64,000 bases of DNA from Novosphingobium sp. ERN07 (GCF_012641335.1 NZ_JABAID010000009.1:78955-142954); one strand, 5' to 3'; shown: positions 51,744 through 61,110, counted from the first letter of the stretch. Numbers and translations are program-made. The notes: generated by a model not told the origin, from the letters alone.

Positions 51744-53069
51744 ATGCGCCTGACCTCGCTTCGCGGCCGCTTTCTCCTTTCGATCCTGCTCTGGGTCGCG
51801 CTGGGCATCGGCGCGATCTGGTATTCTTCGGTGCGGCTGTTCACCAGCCACGTCGAATCCCAGTATCACGAAGAGCTGGAAGTCCACGTCCGCGAACTCG
51901 GCGGGCTGACCGTGCTGGACGCGCAAGGCCGCCCGCATCTCACGCGCCCGCTGTCTGATCCGCGCTATGCCGAACCGCTTTCAGGCTTCTACTGGCAGAT
52001 CACGCGGCCCGGTTTCGGCACGCTCAAATCCCCGTCGATGACGCGCGGTGCGCTCGATCATGATATCGCACATTCGCCGAAAATTCTCCACCGCATTGCA
52101 GATGGTCCCACTGGCCCAACCATCGTCTACGGCTTCATCCGCCAAGCCCCCAGCGGTGCGCCTGTCCACTTCGTAATCGCCACCGATGAGCGCCACCTTG
52201 AACGCATCATCAGCGCCTTCACCCGCGAACTCACGGTCTGGCTCACGCTGCTGGCGCTCGCCTTGCTCGCCAGCGGCCTTGCGATCATCACACTGGGCTT
52301 CCGCCCCTTCAACCGCCTCACCGCCGCTATTGATGCCCTGCGGAAGGGCGAAGCGCGCCTCATCGCCGGCGGCTATCCTGATGAGCTTCAGGCCGTCGTC
52401 ACCGATCTCAACGCCTATGTCGATCGCAACGCCGAAATCGTAGAGCGAGGCCGGGTGGAGGCAAGTTCGCTCGCCCACTCGCTGCGCACGCCGCTTGCTG
52501 TGGTCACGGATGAGGCAGAGCGCTTGCAGGAAGCCGGGCAAGGCGATGCTGCGCGGGTGTTCCTCGACCAGTCGGGCAGAATGCAGCGCCAGATCGATTA
52601 TCATCTGGCCCGCGTCCGCTCTGGCGGTTCAAAAGCGGGCGTCCCGCCGCGCGCTCGCCTCGATGAAGTGCTTCCGCCGCTGCTTGATGCGATGCGCCGC
52701 TGCCACCCCGGCAAAGCCTTCACCGCGCACTATCCAACCGGCCTAAGCATGCCGATGGACGCCGATGACCTCAGCGAAACGCTTTCCAATCTGCTCGACA
52801 ACGCGGGAAAATGGGCGCGCGCGCAAATCCGTGTCGAAGCACGCGAAGCCGATGGCGGCCACCGCATCGAAGTGTGCGATGATGGCACCGGCATCGAACC
52901 CGAACGCCGCGAGGCGGTGTTCGCAATCGGTCACAGCAGCGATATCGACCACGGCGGCTGCGGCCTGGGCCTTGCGATATCCCGCGCCATCGCCCGCGAT
53001 TATGGCGGTGATCTGACCTTTTCTGAAGTGCACCTAGATGGCCTCAAGGTGGTCCTGACGCTACCTTAA
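51744..53069 (+). CDS. sensor histidine kinase of the efflux two-component system
   Basis: A 441-residue membrane kinase. First membrane helix about residues 9-31, periplasmic sensor to about 160 containing several histidines (H43, H65, H106, H110 and H116) that could bind metal, second helix about 163-186, HAMP-like RPFNRLTAAIDALRKGEARL, the dimer helix with phospho-acceptor H245 in SSLAHSLRTPLAVVTDEAE, and an HATPase domain with N box SETLSNLLDNAGKWA, G1 box VCDDGTGIEPE and G2 CGLGLAISRAIARDYGG. The stop codon overlaps the end of the VOC gene on the other strand (53066-53069). Confidence 0.92.
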   Translation: MRLTSLRGRFLLSILLWVALGIGAIWYSSVRLFTSHVESQYHEELEVHVRELGGLTVLDAQGRPHLTRPLSDPRYAEPLSGFYWQITRPGFGTLKSPSMTRGALDHDIAHSPKILHRIADGPTGPTIVYGFIRQAPSGAPVHFVIATDERHLERIISAFTRELTVWLTLLALALLASGLAIITLGFRPFNRLTAAIDALRKGEARLIAGGYPDELQAVVTDLNAYVDRNAEIVERGRVEASSLAHSLRTPLAVVTDEAERLQEAGQGDAARVFLDQSGRMQRQIDYHLARVRSGGSKAGVPPRARLDEVLPPLLDAMRRCHPGKAFTAHYPTGLSMPMDADDLSETLSNLLDNAGKWARAQIRVEAREADGGHRIEVCDDGTGIEPERREAVFAIGHSSDIDHGGCGLGLAISRAIARDYGGDLTFSEVHLDGLKVVLTLP

Positions 53070-53599
53070 GGCTCCTTGTGCAGCCATTCTGCGTGCTTGG
53101 GCGCGCGCTTGGTCCGGCTCCACTCTTCCAGCATTACCGGTGCCAGTTCCGCCAGTTCGGCATACTGTTCCGCCGTGCCGATATTGCACGCCAATTCTAA
53201 CCGGTGGCCGTTGGGATCGAAGAAATAGATCGAACGGAAGATGCCGTGATAGGTCGGCCCCAACACGTCGATGCCCTCAGCCTCCAGGTGCGCCTTGGCG
53301 GCCAGCAAAGCCGCCTCGTCCTCCACCTCGAACGCCAGATGCTGCACCCATGCCGGCGTATTGGGATCGCGCCCCATCTCCGGCTGCCCCGGCAGTTCGA
53401 AGAACGCCAGCACATTGCCCCCGCCGCAGTCGAGGAATACATGCATATAGGGATCGTCCTCACCCGTTGACGGCACCTTGTCTTCGGCAAAGGCCGTGGT
53501 GTAGCGCATTCCCATCACGCGCTCGTACCACGCTACCGTCTCCTTCGCATCTCGGCAGCGATAGGCGACATGGTGGATACGCTTGATCTGAGGGATCAT
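53066..53599 (-). CDS. VOC superfamily protein coupled to hppD
   Basis: A 177-residue protein with a vicinal-oxygen-chelate (glyoxalase/dioxygenase) fold: [27 protein letters not shown] at the N-terminus (His ligand), [19 protein letters not shown], then [31 protein letters not shown] and [17 protein letters not shown] (Glu ligand). Such proteins can be dioxygenases, isomerases or lyases; I cannot choose. It overlaps the hppD stop by 4 bp and is surely co-transcribed, so an additional step in tyrosine or aromatic catabolism is the leading idea. A glyoxalase-like detoxifying role is also possible. Confidence 0.82.
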   Translation of the reverse strand: MIPQIKRIHHVAYRCRDAKETVAWYERVMGMRYTTAFAEDKVPSTGEDDPYMHVFLDCGGGNVLAFFELPGQPEMGRDPNTPAWVQHLAFEVEDEAALLAAKAHLEAEGIDVLGPTYHGIFRSIYFFDPNGHRLELACNIGTAEQYAELAELAPVMLEEWSRTKRAPKHAEWLHKEP

Positions 53600-54714
53600 T
53601 CTGCCGTCTCCTTCACCTGCAAGACCCCGCGCCGCATCTGGTCGCGCTCCATCGATTGAAACAACGCGGTGAAGTTCCCTTCGCCAAAGCCCTCATCCTT
53701 CTTGCGCTGGATGAATTCGAAGAACACCGGTCCGATCTGCGTTTCGGAGAAGATCTGCAACAGCAACCGGGGATCGCCTTCCTGCGTTGACCCGTCCAGC
53801 AGAATGCCCCGCCGCTGCAATTCGTCCACTGGCTCGCCATGCCTTGGCAGGCGTTCGTCCAGCATCTCGTAATAGGTCGCGGGCGGGGGAGACATGAATG
53901 GCGTGCCAATCGCCTTCAGCTTGTCCCACCCGCCGATCAGATCGTCACAAGCAAAGGCAATGTGCTGGATGCCCTCACCATTATAAGCGCGAAGGAACTC
54001 CTCGATCTGTCCGCCGCCCGCTTTCGCCTCTTCGTTCAGCGGAATGCGGATCTTGCCATCGGGCGCGGTCATCGCGCGACTCGTCAGGCCTGTATATTCG
54101 CCCTTGATGTCGAAGTAGCGGATCTCGCGAAAGCCGAACACGCGCTCATAGAACGCCGCCCAGTGCGCCATGCGCCCGCCATAGACGTTGTGCGTCAGGT
54201 GATCGATCGTGTGAAATCCCGCGCCCTCCGGATGCCGGTCCACGCCGGGCAGATATTCAAAATCAATGTCATAGATCGAAAGATCGCCCTGCGGCGCGCC
54301 TTCATTGCGGTCGATCAGGTAAATGATCGAACCACCGATGCCCCGGATCGCAGGCAGACGCAGTTCCATCGGCCCTGTGCGCACTTCCACCGGCTCGGCC
54401 CCGCGCTCCAGCGCGGTGGCATATGCTTTTGCCGCATTGCGCACGCGCCAGCCCATGCCGCAGGCCGAAGGGCCATGCTCCGCCGCGAAGTACGCTGCCG
54501 GGCTGCGCGGTTCGTAGTTGGCGATCAGATTGATCCCGCCCTGCCGCCAGAGTTGCACCTGCTTGGAACGATGGTTGGCAATGCGGGTAAAACCGATCCG
54601 CTCGAACACCGGTTCAAGCGTCTCGGCTTTCGGCGCGGAAAACTCGATGAACTCGAACCCATCGAGGCCCAGCGGATTCTCGAACAGGTCGGTAGATGGT
54701 TGCTGGTCGGCCAA
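53596..54714 (-). CDS. hppD: 4-hydroxyphenylpyruvate dioxygenase
   Basis: Converts 4-hydroxyphenylpyruvate to homogentisate in tyrosine breakdown. About 372 residues, starting at a TTG at 54714 (behind GGAGAGAGAG); no nearby ATG fits. The iron ligands are visible: the first His in [14 protein letters not shown], the second in [15 protein letters not shown], and the Glu in [21 protein letters not shown]. The N-terminal half holds the degenerate first VOC domain ([24 protein letters not shown]). The downstream homogentisate dioxygenase gene is not in the window; instead a VOC protein is coupled to it. Confidence 0.94.
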   Translation of the reverse strand: MADQQPSTDLFENPLGLDGFEFIEFSAPKAETLEPVFERIGFTRIANHRSKQVQLWRQGGINLIANYEPRSPAAYFAAEHGPSACGMGWRVRNAAKAYATALERGAEPVEVRTGPMELRLPAIRGIGGSIIYLIDRNEGAPQGDLSIYDIDFEYLPGVDRHPEGAGFHTIDHLTHNVYGGRMAHWAAFYERVFGFREIRYFDIKGEYTGLTSRAMTAPDGKIRIPLNEEAKAGGGQIEEFLRAYNGEGIQHIAFACDDLIGGWDKLKAIGTPFMSPPPATYYEMLDERLPRHGEPVDELQRRGILLDGSTQEGDPRLLLQIFSETQIGPVFFEFIQRKKDEGFGEGNFTALFQSMERDQMRRGVLQVKETAE

Positions 54715-54958
54715 ACTCTCTCTCCATCAGCGCGCAGAACGAAAACGCTTCCGCACAAAACTGGTTTCAGTTTATACTATATTCTGGTTGATGTCCCGCA
54801 TAAACCGCGCGTGATGTGCGTTGCACATTTCCCGTTGTGATTGGCCGATGTTTTTGGGCGGCAGACCGAAAGGTTTTTCGGCTGGTCGACCTTGCTTGCG
54901 TAGTTTTACGATGGCATACCAATGCTTGTATTTCATATGCTTATGGTACGGCTCAAAC

Positions 54959-55192
54959 ATGCCGCATGGTTCGCTTTCTCCAAGCAGCGAATTGCGCCTG
55001 CGCGAAATCGCGGGCAACCTGAGGCGCGCCTTTGCCGTTCCCGAATATCAGGATATCACGCTTTCCGATCTCACTCTTGCTCTGGACTCGCCAGAGCTCG
55101 CCGCGATCTTCCTCGAAATTCGTGCCCTGCGACAGGAAGAACTGAAGCGCCTTGAACGCTTGCTCTCGCGCATCGCCGATAACGATCCATAG
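54959..55192 (+). CDS. small hypothetical cytoplasmic protein
   Basis: A 77-residue charged, probably helical protein starting MPHGSLSPSSELRLREIAGNLRRAFAVPEYQDITLSDLTLAL and ending RLERLLSRIADNDP. No membrane segment, signal or recognisable domain. I chose the ATG at 54959; the frame is open upstream to 54821 but that part has a different, poorly coding composition. It ends 11 bp before tRNA-Thr(TGT) on the other strand. Function unknown and existence only moderately sure. Confidence 0.5.
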   Translation: MPHGSLSPSSELRLREIAGNLRRAFAVPEYQDITLSDLTLALDSPELAAIFLEIRALRQEELKRLERLLSRIADNDP

Positions 55193-55203
55193 ATTTGAGG
55201 AAA

Positions 55204-55279
<76 letters not shown>

Positions 55280-55334
55280 CCGCGCGATGCGTTACGCGCG
55301 CCTTAGCCGCACAGATCACGCTTCACAAGACCGC

Positions 55335-56207
55335 TTACACCGCCCCGAATGTCCATCCTTCGGTCCGCGCGATGTCTACCGTCAATTCGCGGGGGTGCCA
55401 CAGGGCGGGATCGTGGGCAGCATTGCGCAGCCACGCGGCGGTCAGGATGGCATCGCAGGTATGATCGTCCAGCGGCCCTGCCAACCCTGACGGTGCCGAA
55501 CCCAGCACATGCAGGCCCGCGTCCAGGTCGGCGGCAGAGCGCATCTTTGATCGGCTGGCGCTGCGGCCTGCTGCCATCGCGGCGATGGTAGTGTAAATCT
55601 CACAGACGACCGGACCGTGGGCAGGCATAGGGTCGATGGGCCAGACGCTCGCGCTTTGGCCCAAGCGGTGCAGCATCCGCATTCCCGACAGGCTCGATTT
55701 GCCGACTTGCGCTGCGCCGACGAGGTTGAAGTTCGAATAGGGCTTGCACCCCATTCGCCGCTGCGCCGCCTCGGTCACGCGAAAGCGTCCTGCGCCTCCA
55801 CCAAATAGTGCCCCTTCGCGTCCGCCATGTCGCCGAAACCATGCAGACAGATCGGGGTGATCGACCAGAGCGGATACGCTGAGATGCGGTTCATGCGCGC
55901 AGATCGCATCGATCAGCGCCCATAATTCCCGCGCGTTTGCCGGGCTGTCTGGCCAACCGTCAAAGAAGCCGCCACGGTCTGCAAACGGCAACGAGATGCC
56001 AAGGTCCATGCCAACCAGCGCATCGGCAGGCAAATCGTCGCGCAGGAAATCCAGCACATCCTTGCGCGACCAGCGATGGCCGGCCCGCACGATTTGCGGA
56101 GTGGCCTTGCCGCGCGTAGCCATAGCCACCGCAATCCCCTTGTGCCGCTCGCCCGCTGCGCCCGACCAGTCGATCGCCACGAAATGGCCGAAGCGGTTAG
56201 GGGTCAC
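55335..56207 (-). CDS. DUF429-like hypothetical protein coupled to rarA
   Basis: A 290-residue protein. I chose the GTG at 56207, which overlaps the rarA stop (GTGA). It begins TPNRFGHFVAIDWSGAAGE, a strand with an Asp resembling the RNase-H-like start of DUF429 proteins, followed by ALVGMDLGISLPFADRGGFF (a second acidic strand) and later PVVCEIYTTIAAMAAGRS and DHTCDAILTAAWLRN. These acidic strands would fit a nuclease-like metal site, but no member activity is known to me. The link to the recombination factor RarA is only through operon position. Confidence 0.72.
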   Translation of the reverse strand: MTPNRFGHFVAIDWSGAAGERHKGIAVAMATRGKATPQIVRAGHRWSRKDVLDFLRDDLPADALVGMDLGISLPFADRGGFFDGWPDSPANARELWALIDAICAHEPHLSVSALVDHPDLSAWFRRHGGREGALFGGGAGRFRVTEAAQRRMGCKPYSNFNLVGAAQVGKSSLSGMRMLHRLGQSASVWPIDPMPAHGPVVCEIYTTIAAMAAGRSASRSKMRSAADLDAGLHVLGSAPSGLAGPLDDHTCDAILTAAWLRNAAHDPALWHPRELTVDIARTEGWTFGAV

Positions 56208-57526
56208 TCTGCGCCGCGCTCGCGCCGTTTGCGGTCCCACCATTCCAGCCGCTTCATCACTTCGCGTTCGAACCCGCGTTCAACCGGCGCGTAATAGCTC
56301 TGCGGAGCCATGCCTTCGGGCCAGTAATTCGCGCCGGAAAAGCCATCTTCCGCATCGTGATCATAGGCATAGCCTTTGCCATAGCCGATGTCCTTCATCA
56401 GCTTGGTCGGCGCGTTCAGGATGTTGGATGGCGGCATCAGCGATCCCGTTTCGCGTGCCGATTTCCACGCCGCCTTGTGCGCCATATAGGCCGCGTTCGA
56501 TTTGGGCGCGGTGGCGATGTAGAGCAGCGCCTGCACAATCGCCAGTTCGCCTTCCGGGCTGCCTAGAAACTCATAGGCATCCTTCGCGGCAAGGCATTGC
56601 ACAAGCGCTTGCGGATCGGCCATGCCGATATCCTCCACCGCCATGCGCACCAGCCGCCGCAACACGTAAAGCGGCTCCTCTCCCGCCACCAGCATCCGCG
56701 CCATGTAATAGAGCGCCGCCTGCGGATCGGACCCGCGCACCGATTTGTGCAGCGCCGATATCAGGTTGTAGTGGCCCTCACGGTCCTTGTCGTAAACCGC
56801 CACGCGCCGCATCAGGAACTTCCCCAAGCCTTCGGGATCGAGCGGCGCGGGCAGCGATACGTCGAACAGCATTTCAGCCTGATTGAGTAGGAACCGCCCA
56901 TCGCCGTCTGCCGATGCCACCAGTGCCTCGCGCGCGGGCGGGGTGAGGGGCAGGCGCAGACCGGTGATATCCTCGGCCCGGTCGAGCAGCGTGCCCAGTG
57001 CTGCTGCATCCAGCCGGTGCAGGATCAGCACTTGCGCGCGGCTGAGCAATGCGGCGTTGAGTGCGAACGAAGGATTCTCCGTCGTTGCTCCCACCAGCGT
57101 CACCGTGCCGTTTTCGACAAAGGGCAGGAAGCCATCCTGTTGCGCGCGGTTGAAGCGGTGAATTTCGTCGACGAACAGCAGCGTGCGCCGACCCGCAAGT
57201 GCCATCGCTTCGGCCTCGGCAAAGGCCTTTTTCAGGTCTGCCACGCCCGAAAACACTGCGCTGATAGCAACATAGCGCATCCCCACCGCTTCAGCGAGCA
57301 GGCGCGCGATGCTGGTCTTGCCGGTGCCCGGCGGTCCCCACAGGATCATTGATGTCAGCTTGCCTGCCGCCACCATGCGCCCAATCGCGCCTTCCGATCC
57401 GGTCAGATGATCTTGGCCAATGATTTCCCTCAGATCGCGCGGGCGCAGCCGGTCTGCCAGCGGCGCCTCGGCGCTGGTTTCGGGCGGCGGTCGGTCCTGC
57501 GGGGGAGGGGCGAAAAGGTCTGCCAT
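56204..57526 (-). CDS. rarA: replication-associated recombination protein A (MgsA/RarA)
   Basis: A 440-residue AAA+ ATPase acting at stalled or collapsed replication forks. Walker A is GPPGTGKTSIARLLA (about residues 60-75), Walker B TLLFVDEIHRFNRAQQDGFL; sensor 1 is in TVTLVGATTENPSFALNAALLSRAQV. The C-terminal MgsA-type part is marked by SALHKSVRGSDPQAALYYMARML and GYGKGYAYDHDAEDGFSGANYWPEGM. I chose the ATG at 57526 (MADLFAPPPQDRPPP); the frame starts 12 codons earlier but that segment is not conserved. A DUF429-like gene is coupled behind it. Confidence 0.95.
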   Translation of the reverse strand: MADLFAPPPQDRPPPETSAEAPLADRLRPRDLREIIGQDHLTGSEGAIGRMVAAGKLTSMILWGPPGTGKTSIARLLAEAVGMRYVAISAVFSGVADLKKAFAEAEAMALAGRRTLLFVDEIHRFNRAQQDGFLPFVENGTVTLVGATTENPSFALNAALLSRAQVLILHRLDAAALGTLLDRAEDITGLRLPLTPPAREALVASADGDGRFLLNQAEMLFDVSLPAPLDPEGLGKFLMRRVAVYDKDREGHYNLISALHKSVRGSDPQAALYYMARMLVAGEEPLYVLRRLVRMAVEDIGMADPQALVQCLAAKDAYEFLGSPEGELAIVQALLYIATAPKSNAAYMAHKAAWKSARETGSLMPPSNILNAPTKLMKDIGYGKGYAYDHDAEDGFSGANYWPEGMAPQSYYAPVERGFEREVMKRLEWWDRKRRERGAE

Positions 57527-57585
57527 TGCCGTCGAGATAGGCCCTGCGAGAAAAAATTGCACCAGCCTCTTGTCAGATCGCTATA

Positions 57586-57597
57586 AAGATATATCTT
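57586..57597. promoter_or_regulatory. perfect 12-bp palindrome AAGATATATCTT at the padR promoter
   Basis: Lies 28 bp before the chosen PadR start and between rarA and padR, in the only AT-rich stretch of the region. PadR-type regulators commonly bind such AT-rich dyads and control themselves; NfeR of E. coli uses comparable sites. Binding is inferred. Confidence 0.6.
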
Positions 57598-57624
57598 AGA
57601 CGCATCATGAAAGGATATGAACAC

Positions 57625-58260
57625 ATGAGATTCGAACATGGCCATCATAAGGGCGGTCGACATGCCATGAAGATGATGGCGATGATGGGAGGGCGCTTTG
57701 GCGGTCCCTTCGGGAAAGGCGGACCTTTCGGTGAGGACGGCCCGTTTGGCGGTGGCTTCGGTGGAGGCGGTCGTGGTGGACGCGGCGGTGGGCGTCGGGG
57801 CGGGCGGATGTTTGCCGGTGGCGAACTGCGCCTTCTGCTGCTCTACCTCGTGGCCGAACAGCCACGCCACGGCTACGATCTGATCCGCGCCGTGGGTGAT
57901 CTGGCGGGCGGCGAATATGCGCCAAGCCCCGGCGTCGTCTATCCAACGCTCAATCTGCTGGTCGACGAAGGCCTGATTGCAGAGGAAGCAGGCGATGGCC
58001 CGCGAAAGGCTTTTGCCGTGACCGACGCTGGCCGGGCCGAACTCGCTGGCAAGGAGGCAGAGATCGATGTCGTCGTGACGCGGCTCAAGGCGCTGGGTGA
58101 ACAACGTGATCGTGCTGAAAGCCCGCCGGTTCGCCGCGCGATGGGTAATCTCCACGCCGTGCTTCGCCATCGCGCGATGGCCAGTGGTTTCGACACCGAA
58201 ACCGCGCACGCCGTGGCCGACATTCTGGATGAAGCCGCGCGCCGGATCGAACGGCTCTGA
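57625..58260 (+). CDS. PadR family regulator with His/Met/Gly-rich N-terminal extension
   Basis: A 211-residue regulator. Residues 1-30 (MRFEHGHHKGGRHAMKMMAMMGGRFGG) are rich in His and Met, and residues 24-65 are Gly/Arg/Phe-rich low complexity. The PadR winged helix begins at about 66: GGELRLLLLYLVAEQPRHGYDLIRAV, and SPGVVYPTLNLLVDEGLIAEEAGDGPRKAFAVTDAGR is the wing. The C-terminal helices allow dimerisation. The metal-binding-like head is the layout of E. coli NfeR (YqjI), a Ni/Fe-responsive repressor, so metal sensing is a good guess. I chose the ATG at 57625 behind AAAGGAT; an ATG at 57607 is possible. Confidence 0.88.
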   Translation: MRFEHGHHKGGRHAMKMMAMMGGRFGGPFGKGGPFGEDGPFGGGFGGGGRGGRGGGRRGGRMFAGGELRLLLLYLVAEQPRHGYDLIRAVGDLAGGEYAPSPGVVYPTLNLLVDEGLIAEEAGDGPRKAFAVTDAGRAELAGKEAEIDVVVTRLKALGEQRDRAESPPVRRAMGNLHAVLRHRAMASGFDTETAHAVADILDEAARRIERL

Positions 58261-58346
58261 TGCTCATCGAAGCTGCGCTCTCGCGGCGCTTTGACGATGC
58301 TCTGCTGCATGGTATCCTCTCCTCCGATCATAGGGGGAGGGGACAC

Positions 58347-58805
58347 ATGCAAAACCTCGAATCCACGCCAACCGCAGCCCGCACACCCGCGCATCTGTGG
58401 ATCGTCGGCGTTATCAGTCTGCTGTGGAACAGCTTCGGCTGCGTCGATTACACGATGACCAAACTCGATCCGGTCAGCTACATGAAGTCGATGGGGATGG
58501 GCGACGTCGAGATTGCCTATACGCAGGCCATGCCAGCTTGGCTCAGCGTGTTCTGGGCGCTTGGCGTATGGGGATCGCTCGCGGGTTCGATCCTGCTGCT
58601 GCTGCGATCACGTCACGCGGTGACGGCTTTCGCCGTCTCGCTGCTCGGTCTCGCGGTTAGCCAGATTTACCAGTTCACCGATAGCGCGATGCCCGAAACG
58701 ATGAAGAGCGGCGCGATGATGGTGATGACCGGGGTGATCTGGGCCTCGCTGCTGTTCTTCCTGTGGTATGCCAACCGCATGAAGACCGCAGGCGTTTTGC
58801 GTTAA
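58347..58805 (+). CDS. four-helix membrane protein, unknown function
   Basis: A 152-residue inner-membrane protein with four hydrophobic helices: about 17-35 (LWIVGVISLLWNSFGCVDY), 64-86 (WLSVFWALGVWGSLAGSILLLL), 91-108 (AVTAFAVSLLGLAVSQIY) and 122-142 (GAMMVMTGVIWASLLFFLWYA). Between helices 1 and 2 lies a conserved-looking segment with DYTMTKLDPVSYMKSMGMG. Strong ribosome site (GGGGGAGGGG) before the ATG at 58347. It follows padR on the same strand by 86 bp and may be a target of it. Its stop overlaps that of the glycosyltransferase on the other strand. Confidence 0.75.
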   Translation: MQNLESTPTAARTPAHLWIVGVISLLWNSFGCVDYTMTKLDPVSYMKSMGMGDVEIAYTQAMPAWLSVFWALGVWGSLAGSILLLLRSRHAVTAFAVSLLGLAVSQIYQFTDSAMPETMKSGAMMVMTGVIWASLLFFLWYANRMKTAGVLR

Positions 58806-60004
58806 CGCAGCTTCGCCCGCGCCTTCTGACGCACCAGCCGCAGATAGGTATCGGCCACGGCCTGATTGATCCGGTCCCACGAAAATTCGAGGCTGCGCTC
58901 CTCGCCAGCCGTGCCGTGCCTTGCCCGCAGACTTGCGTCCTCGACATAGCTGCGCAGCGCTTCGGCAAATTGCCGCACCGCGCCTGGCGTGATCAGCCGC
59001 CCGGATACGCCATCGTCGACAAGGCTCTGGCTCCCGGTAGCGGCCGCTGCCACTACCGGCACCGCGCAGGCCATCGCCTCAAGTGTCACGTTGCCGAAGG
59101 TTTCGGTGACAGACGGGTTGAACAGCACGTCCATGCTCGCCACCGCGCGGCCCAGATCGTGACCGCCCTGAAAGCCTGCGAACACGGCATCGGGCAGGCG
59201 CGCGGCGAACCATTCGTGGGCGGGGCCTTCACCGATCACCAGCACGCGATGCTTCACGCCCTTGCGCACAAGCTGGTCGATGGAATCCGAAAAGACGTCC
59301 AGTCCCTTTTCCATCACCAGACGGCCAAGGAAGCCGACCACCACTTCGTCATCCGCGATACCAAGGCTGCGCCGCCACGCCATATCCCGCGCGCCGGGAT
59401 GGAAGATTTCTCGGTCAACCCCGCGTGACCAGATGTCGATATCGTAGTTCATGCGCTGATCGCGCAGCACTTGCGCCATCGATTCCGATGGGGCGACCAG
59501 CGCATCGCAGCGGCGATAGAAGCGCCGCATCAGCGCTTCGACTACCGGTTCGGCCCAGGCCATGTTGTAGTATCGGAAGTATGTTTCAAACCGGGTGTGG
59601 ACCGAGGCGAGGATCGGCAACTTGCGATGGCGCGCCCACGAAACCGCGCGGTGCGCCACCACATCGGGCGAGGAGACGTGGACCACGTGCGGATCGAACG
59701 CCTTCAGATCGCGCCGCACGCGGGGGCTGAGCGCCAGTGGGAAGCGGTATTCGGGGCGGTTCGGGATCGCGAACGACGGGATGCCGATGTGCGTGCCGGT
59801 GGCCGGGAAGGCCGGGTTATCCACCTTGGGCGCATAGACCCGCACGTCCGCCCCCTGCCGCAGCAGATAGCCGACCAGCCGGTTCAGTGCCTGGTTCGCC
59901 CCATCGCGCACGTAGTTGTAGTTGCCGCTGAACAGGGCGACGCGCAGCCCCGAAAGCGCGGTGGGGAAGGCGGAAGGATCAGGCTGGGTCATCGCCTGCG
60001 CCAT
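58802..60004 (-). CDS. glycosyltransferase family 4 protein
   Basis: A 400-residue retaining GT-B enzyme transferring a sugar from a nucleotide-sugar donor. Acceptor half: LRVALFSGNYNYVRDGANQALNRLVGYLLRQGADVRVYAP. Donor half carries the GT4 signature VVGFLGRLVMEKGLDVF and the E-x7-E motif in PSVTETFGNVTLEAMACAVPVV. This variant resembles the group that includes MgtA/PimB-like mannosyl- or glucosyltransferases acting on lipids. ATGs at 60019, 60004 and 59992 are all possible starts; I used 60004 (ACGGG upstream). Divergent from the OMP gene. Confidence 0.9.
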   Translation of the reverse strand: MAQAMTQPDPSAFPTALSGLRVALFSGNYNYVRDGANQALNRLVGYLLRQGADVRVYAPKVDNPAFPATGTHIGIPSFAIPNRPEYRFPLALSPRVRRDLKAFDPHVVHVSSPDVVAHRAVSWARHRKLPILASVHTRFETYFRYYNMAWAEPVVEALMRRFYRRCDALVAPSESMAQVLRDQRMNYDIDIWSRGVDREIFHPGARDMAWRRSLGIADDEVVVGFLGRLVMEKGLDVFSDSIDQLVRKGVKHRVLVIGEGPAHEWFAARLPDAVFAGFQGGHDLGRAVASMDVLFNPSVTETFGNVTLEAMACAVPVVAAAATGSQSLVDDGVSGRLITPGAVRQFAEALRSYVEDASLRARHGTAGEERSLEFSWDRINQAVADTYLRLVRQKARAKLR

Positions 60005-60179
60005 AAACCCGTCAAACATGAATGGCGAGTGACAGCCGCGCCGCGCCGCAAAGAAATTCCGTTCCGCCGCAGTTTTCCGCGTTTTCAGTCCGATGTGGAG
60101 ACGAAGCCGGAAACCTTTTCTCGCCCCGCCGGTTTGAGCCGGTGCACGCCCCAAGGCGTTAACTGCAAAGGGATTTTAC

Positions 60180-61058
60180 ATGAGGTTCAACAACCTTTTC
60201 GCGTGGCCGCTGGCCGCGACGGTAGCGCTTGTCTCGGTTCCGGCAATGGCGCAGGATTCGTCGGCAGACATGCCCGCGACCACCACCGCCGATGGCTTCA
60301 ACCGCGACAGCCACTTCAACGGCATCTACGTGCAGGGCTTCGGCGGCCTTGGCGTGAACGGCGAAAACGGTAACACCTTTGGCTTCGATACCGATCGCAA
60401 CGGCACCTACAACGATCAGGTCACCACGCTGGCCGGTGCCAACGCTTTCTCGCCCGGCTTCTGCAACGGTGCCATCGGCGCATCGCGTTCAGCCGGTTGC
60501 GCGCCTGACAAGGCTGGGGCCGAATATGGCGCCCGCATCGGCTTTGACGCACGCTCGGGCAACATCGTGTTCGGCGGCCTGCTGGAAGGTTCGCGCAATG
60601 ACTCGATCGACCGTTCGACCGCGTTCAGCACCACGCCCGCGTTCTACAAGATCGCCCGCTCGGTGGACTATGCCATCTCCGCCCGTGGCCGCGTCGGCTT
60701 CACCCCCGGCGGCGGTGCGTTGTTCTATGGCACCGGCGGCGTGAGCTATGCCAAGATCGACCACGATTTCTACACCAGCAACACCGCCAACTCGTTCAGC
60801 GAAAACAACGATGGCGACATGGTGTGGGGCTGGCAGGCCGGCGGTGGTGCCGAAGTGATGCTGACCAACAATCTCTCGCTCGGCCTCGAATACCTCTACA
60901 GCCGCTACAAGGACGACAAGTACACCGTCTCGGTGGGCCAGGGCACCGCGCCTGCAACCAATCCGTTCCTGCTGAACGGCGGCGGCACGAACATGCGCAT
61001 TCAGGACAAGTATTTCGACACCCACGCCGTGCGCGCGGTGGTCGGCCTGCGGTTCTGA
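60180..61058 (+). CDS. outer membrane beta-barrel protein
   Basis: A 292-residue protein with a cleavable signal peptide (MRFNNLFAWPLAATVALVSVPAMA). The mature part alternates hydrophobic and polar residues over many strands with aromatic ends (FNGIYVQGFGGLGVNGENG, EYGARIGFDARSGNIVFGGLLEGS, ALFYGTGGVSYAKIDHDFY, LSLGLEYLYSRYKDDKY) and ends VRAVVGLRF with a C-terminal phenylalanine, the BAM recognition end. It is of the Omp25/Omp31-like eight-stranded type common in alphaproteobacteria. Two cysteines (FCNGAIG and GCAPD) might form a disulfide in a loop. Confidence 0.9.
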   Translation: MRFNNLFAWPLAATVALVSVPAMAQDSSADMPATTTADGFNRDSHFNGIYVQGFGGLGVNGENGNTFGFDTDRNGTYNDQVTTLAGANAFSPGFCNGAIGASRSAGCAPDKAGAEYGARIGFDARSGNIVFGGLLEGSRNDSIDRSTAFSTTPAFYKIARSVDYAISARGRVGFTPGGGALFYGTGGVSYAKIDHDFYTSNTANSFSENNDGDMVWGWQAGGGAEVMLTNNLSLGLEYLYSRYKDDKYTVSVGQGTAPATNPFLLNGGGTNMRIQDKYFDTHAVRAVVGLRF

Positions 61059-61110
61059 CGAACAGATGACGCGGCCCGCGCCGCAAGGCGCGGGACCGGC
61101 GAACCGGGAG

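Noticed and set aside
22754..53039. GAAGTGCACCTAGATG occurs at about 22754 and again at about 53024
   Set aside because: One copy is inside the histidine kinase coding sequence, and a single shared 16-mer is expected by chance at this window size.
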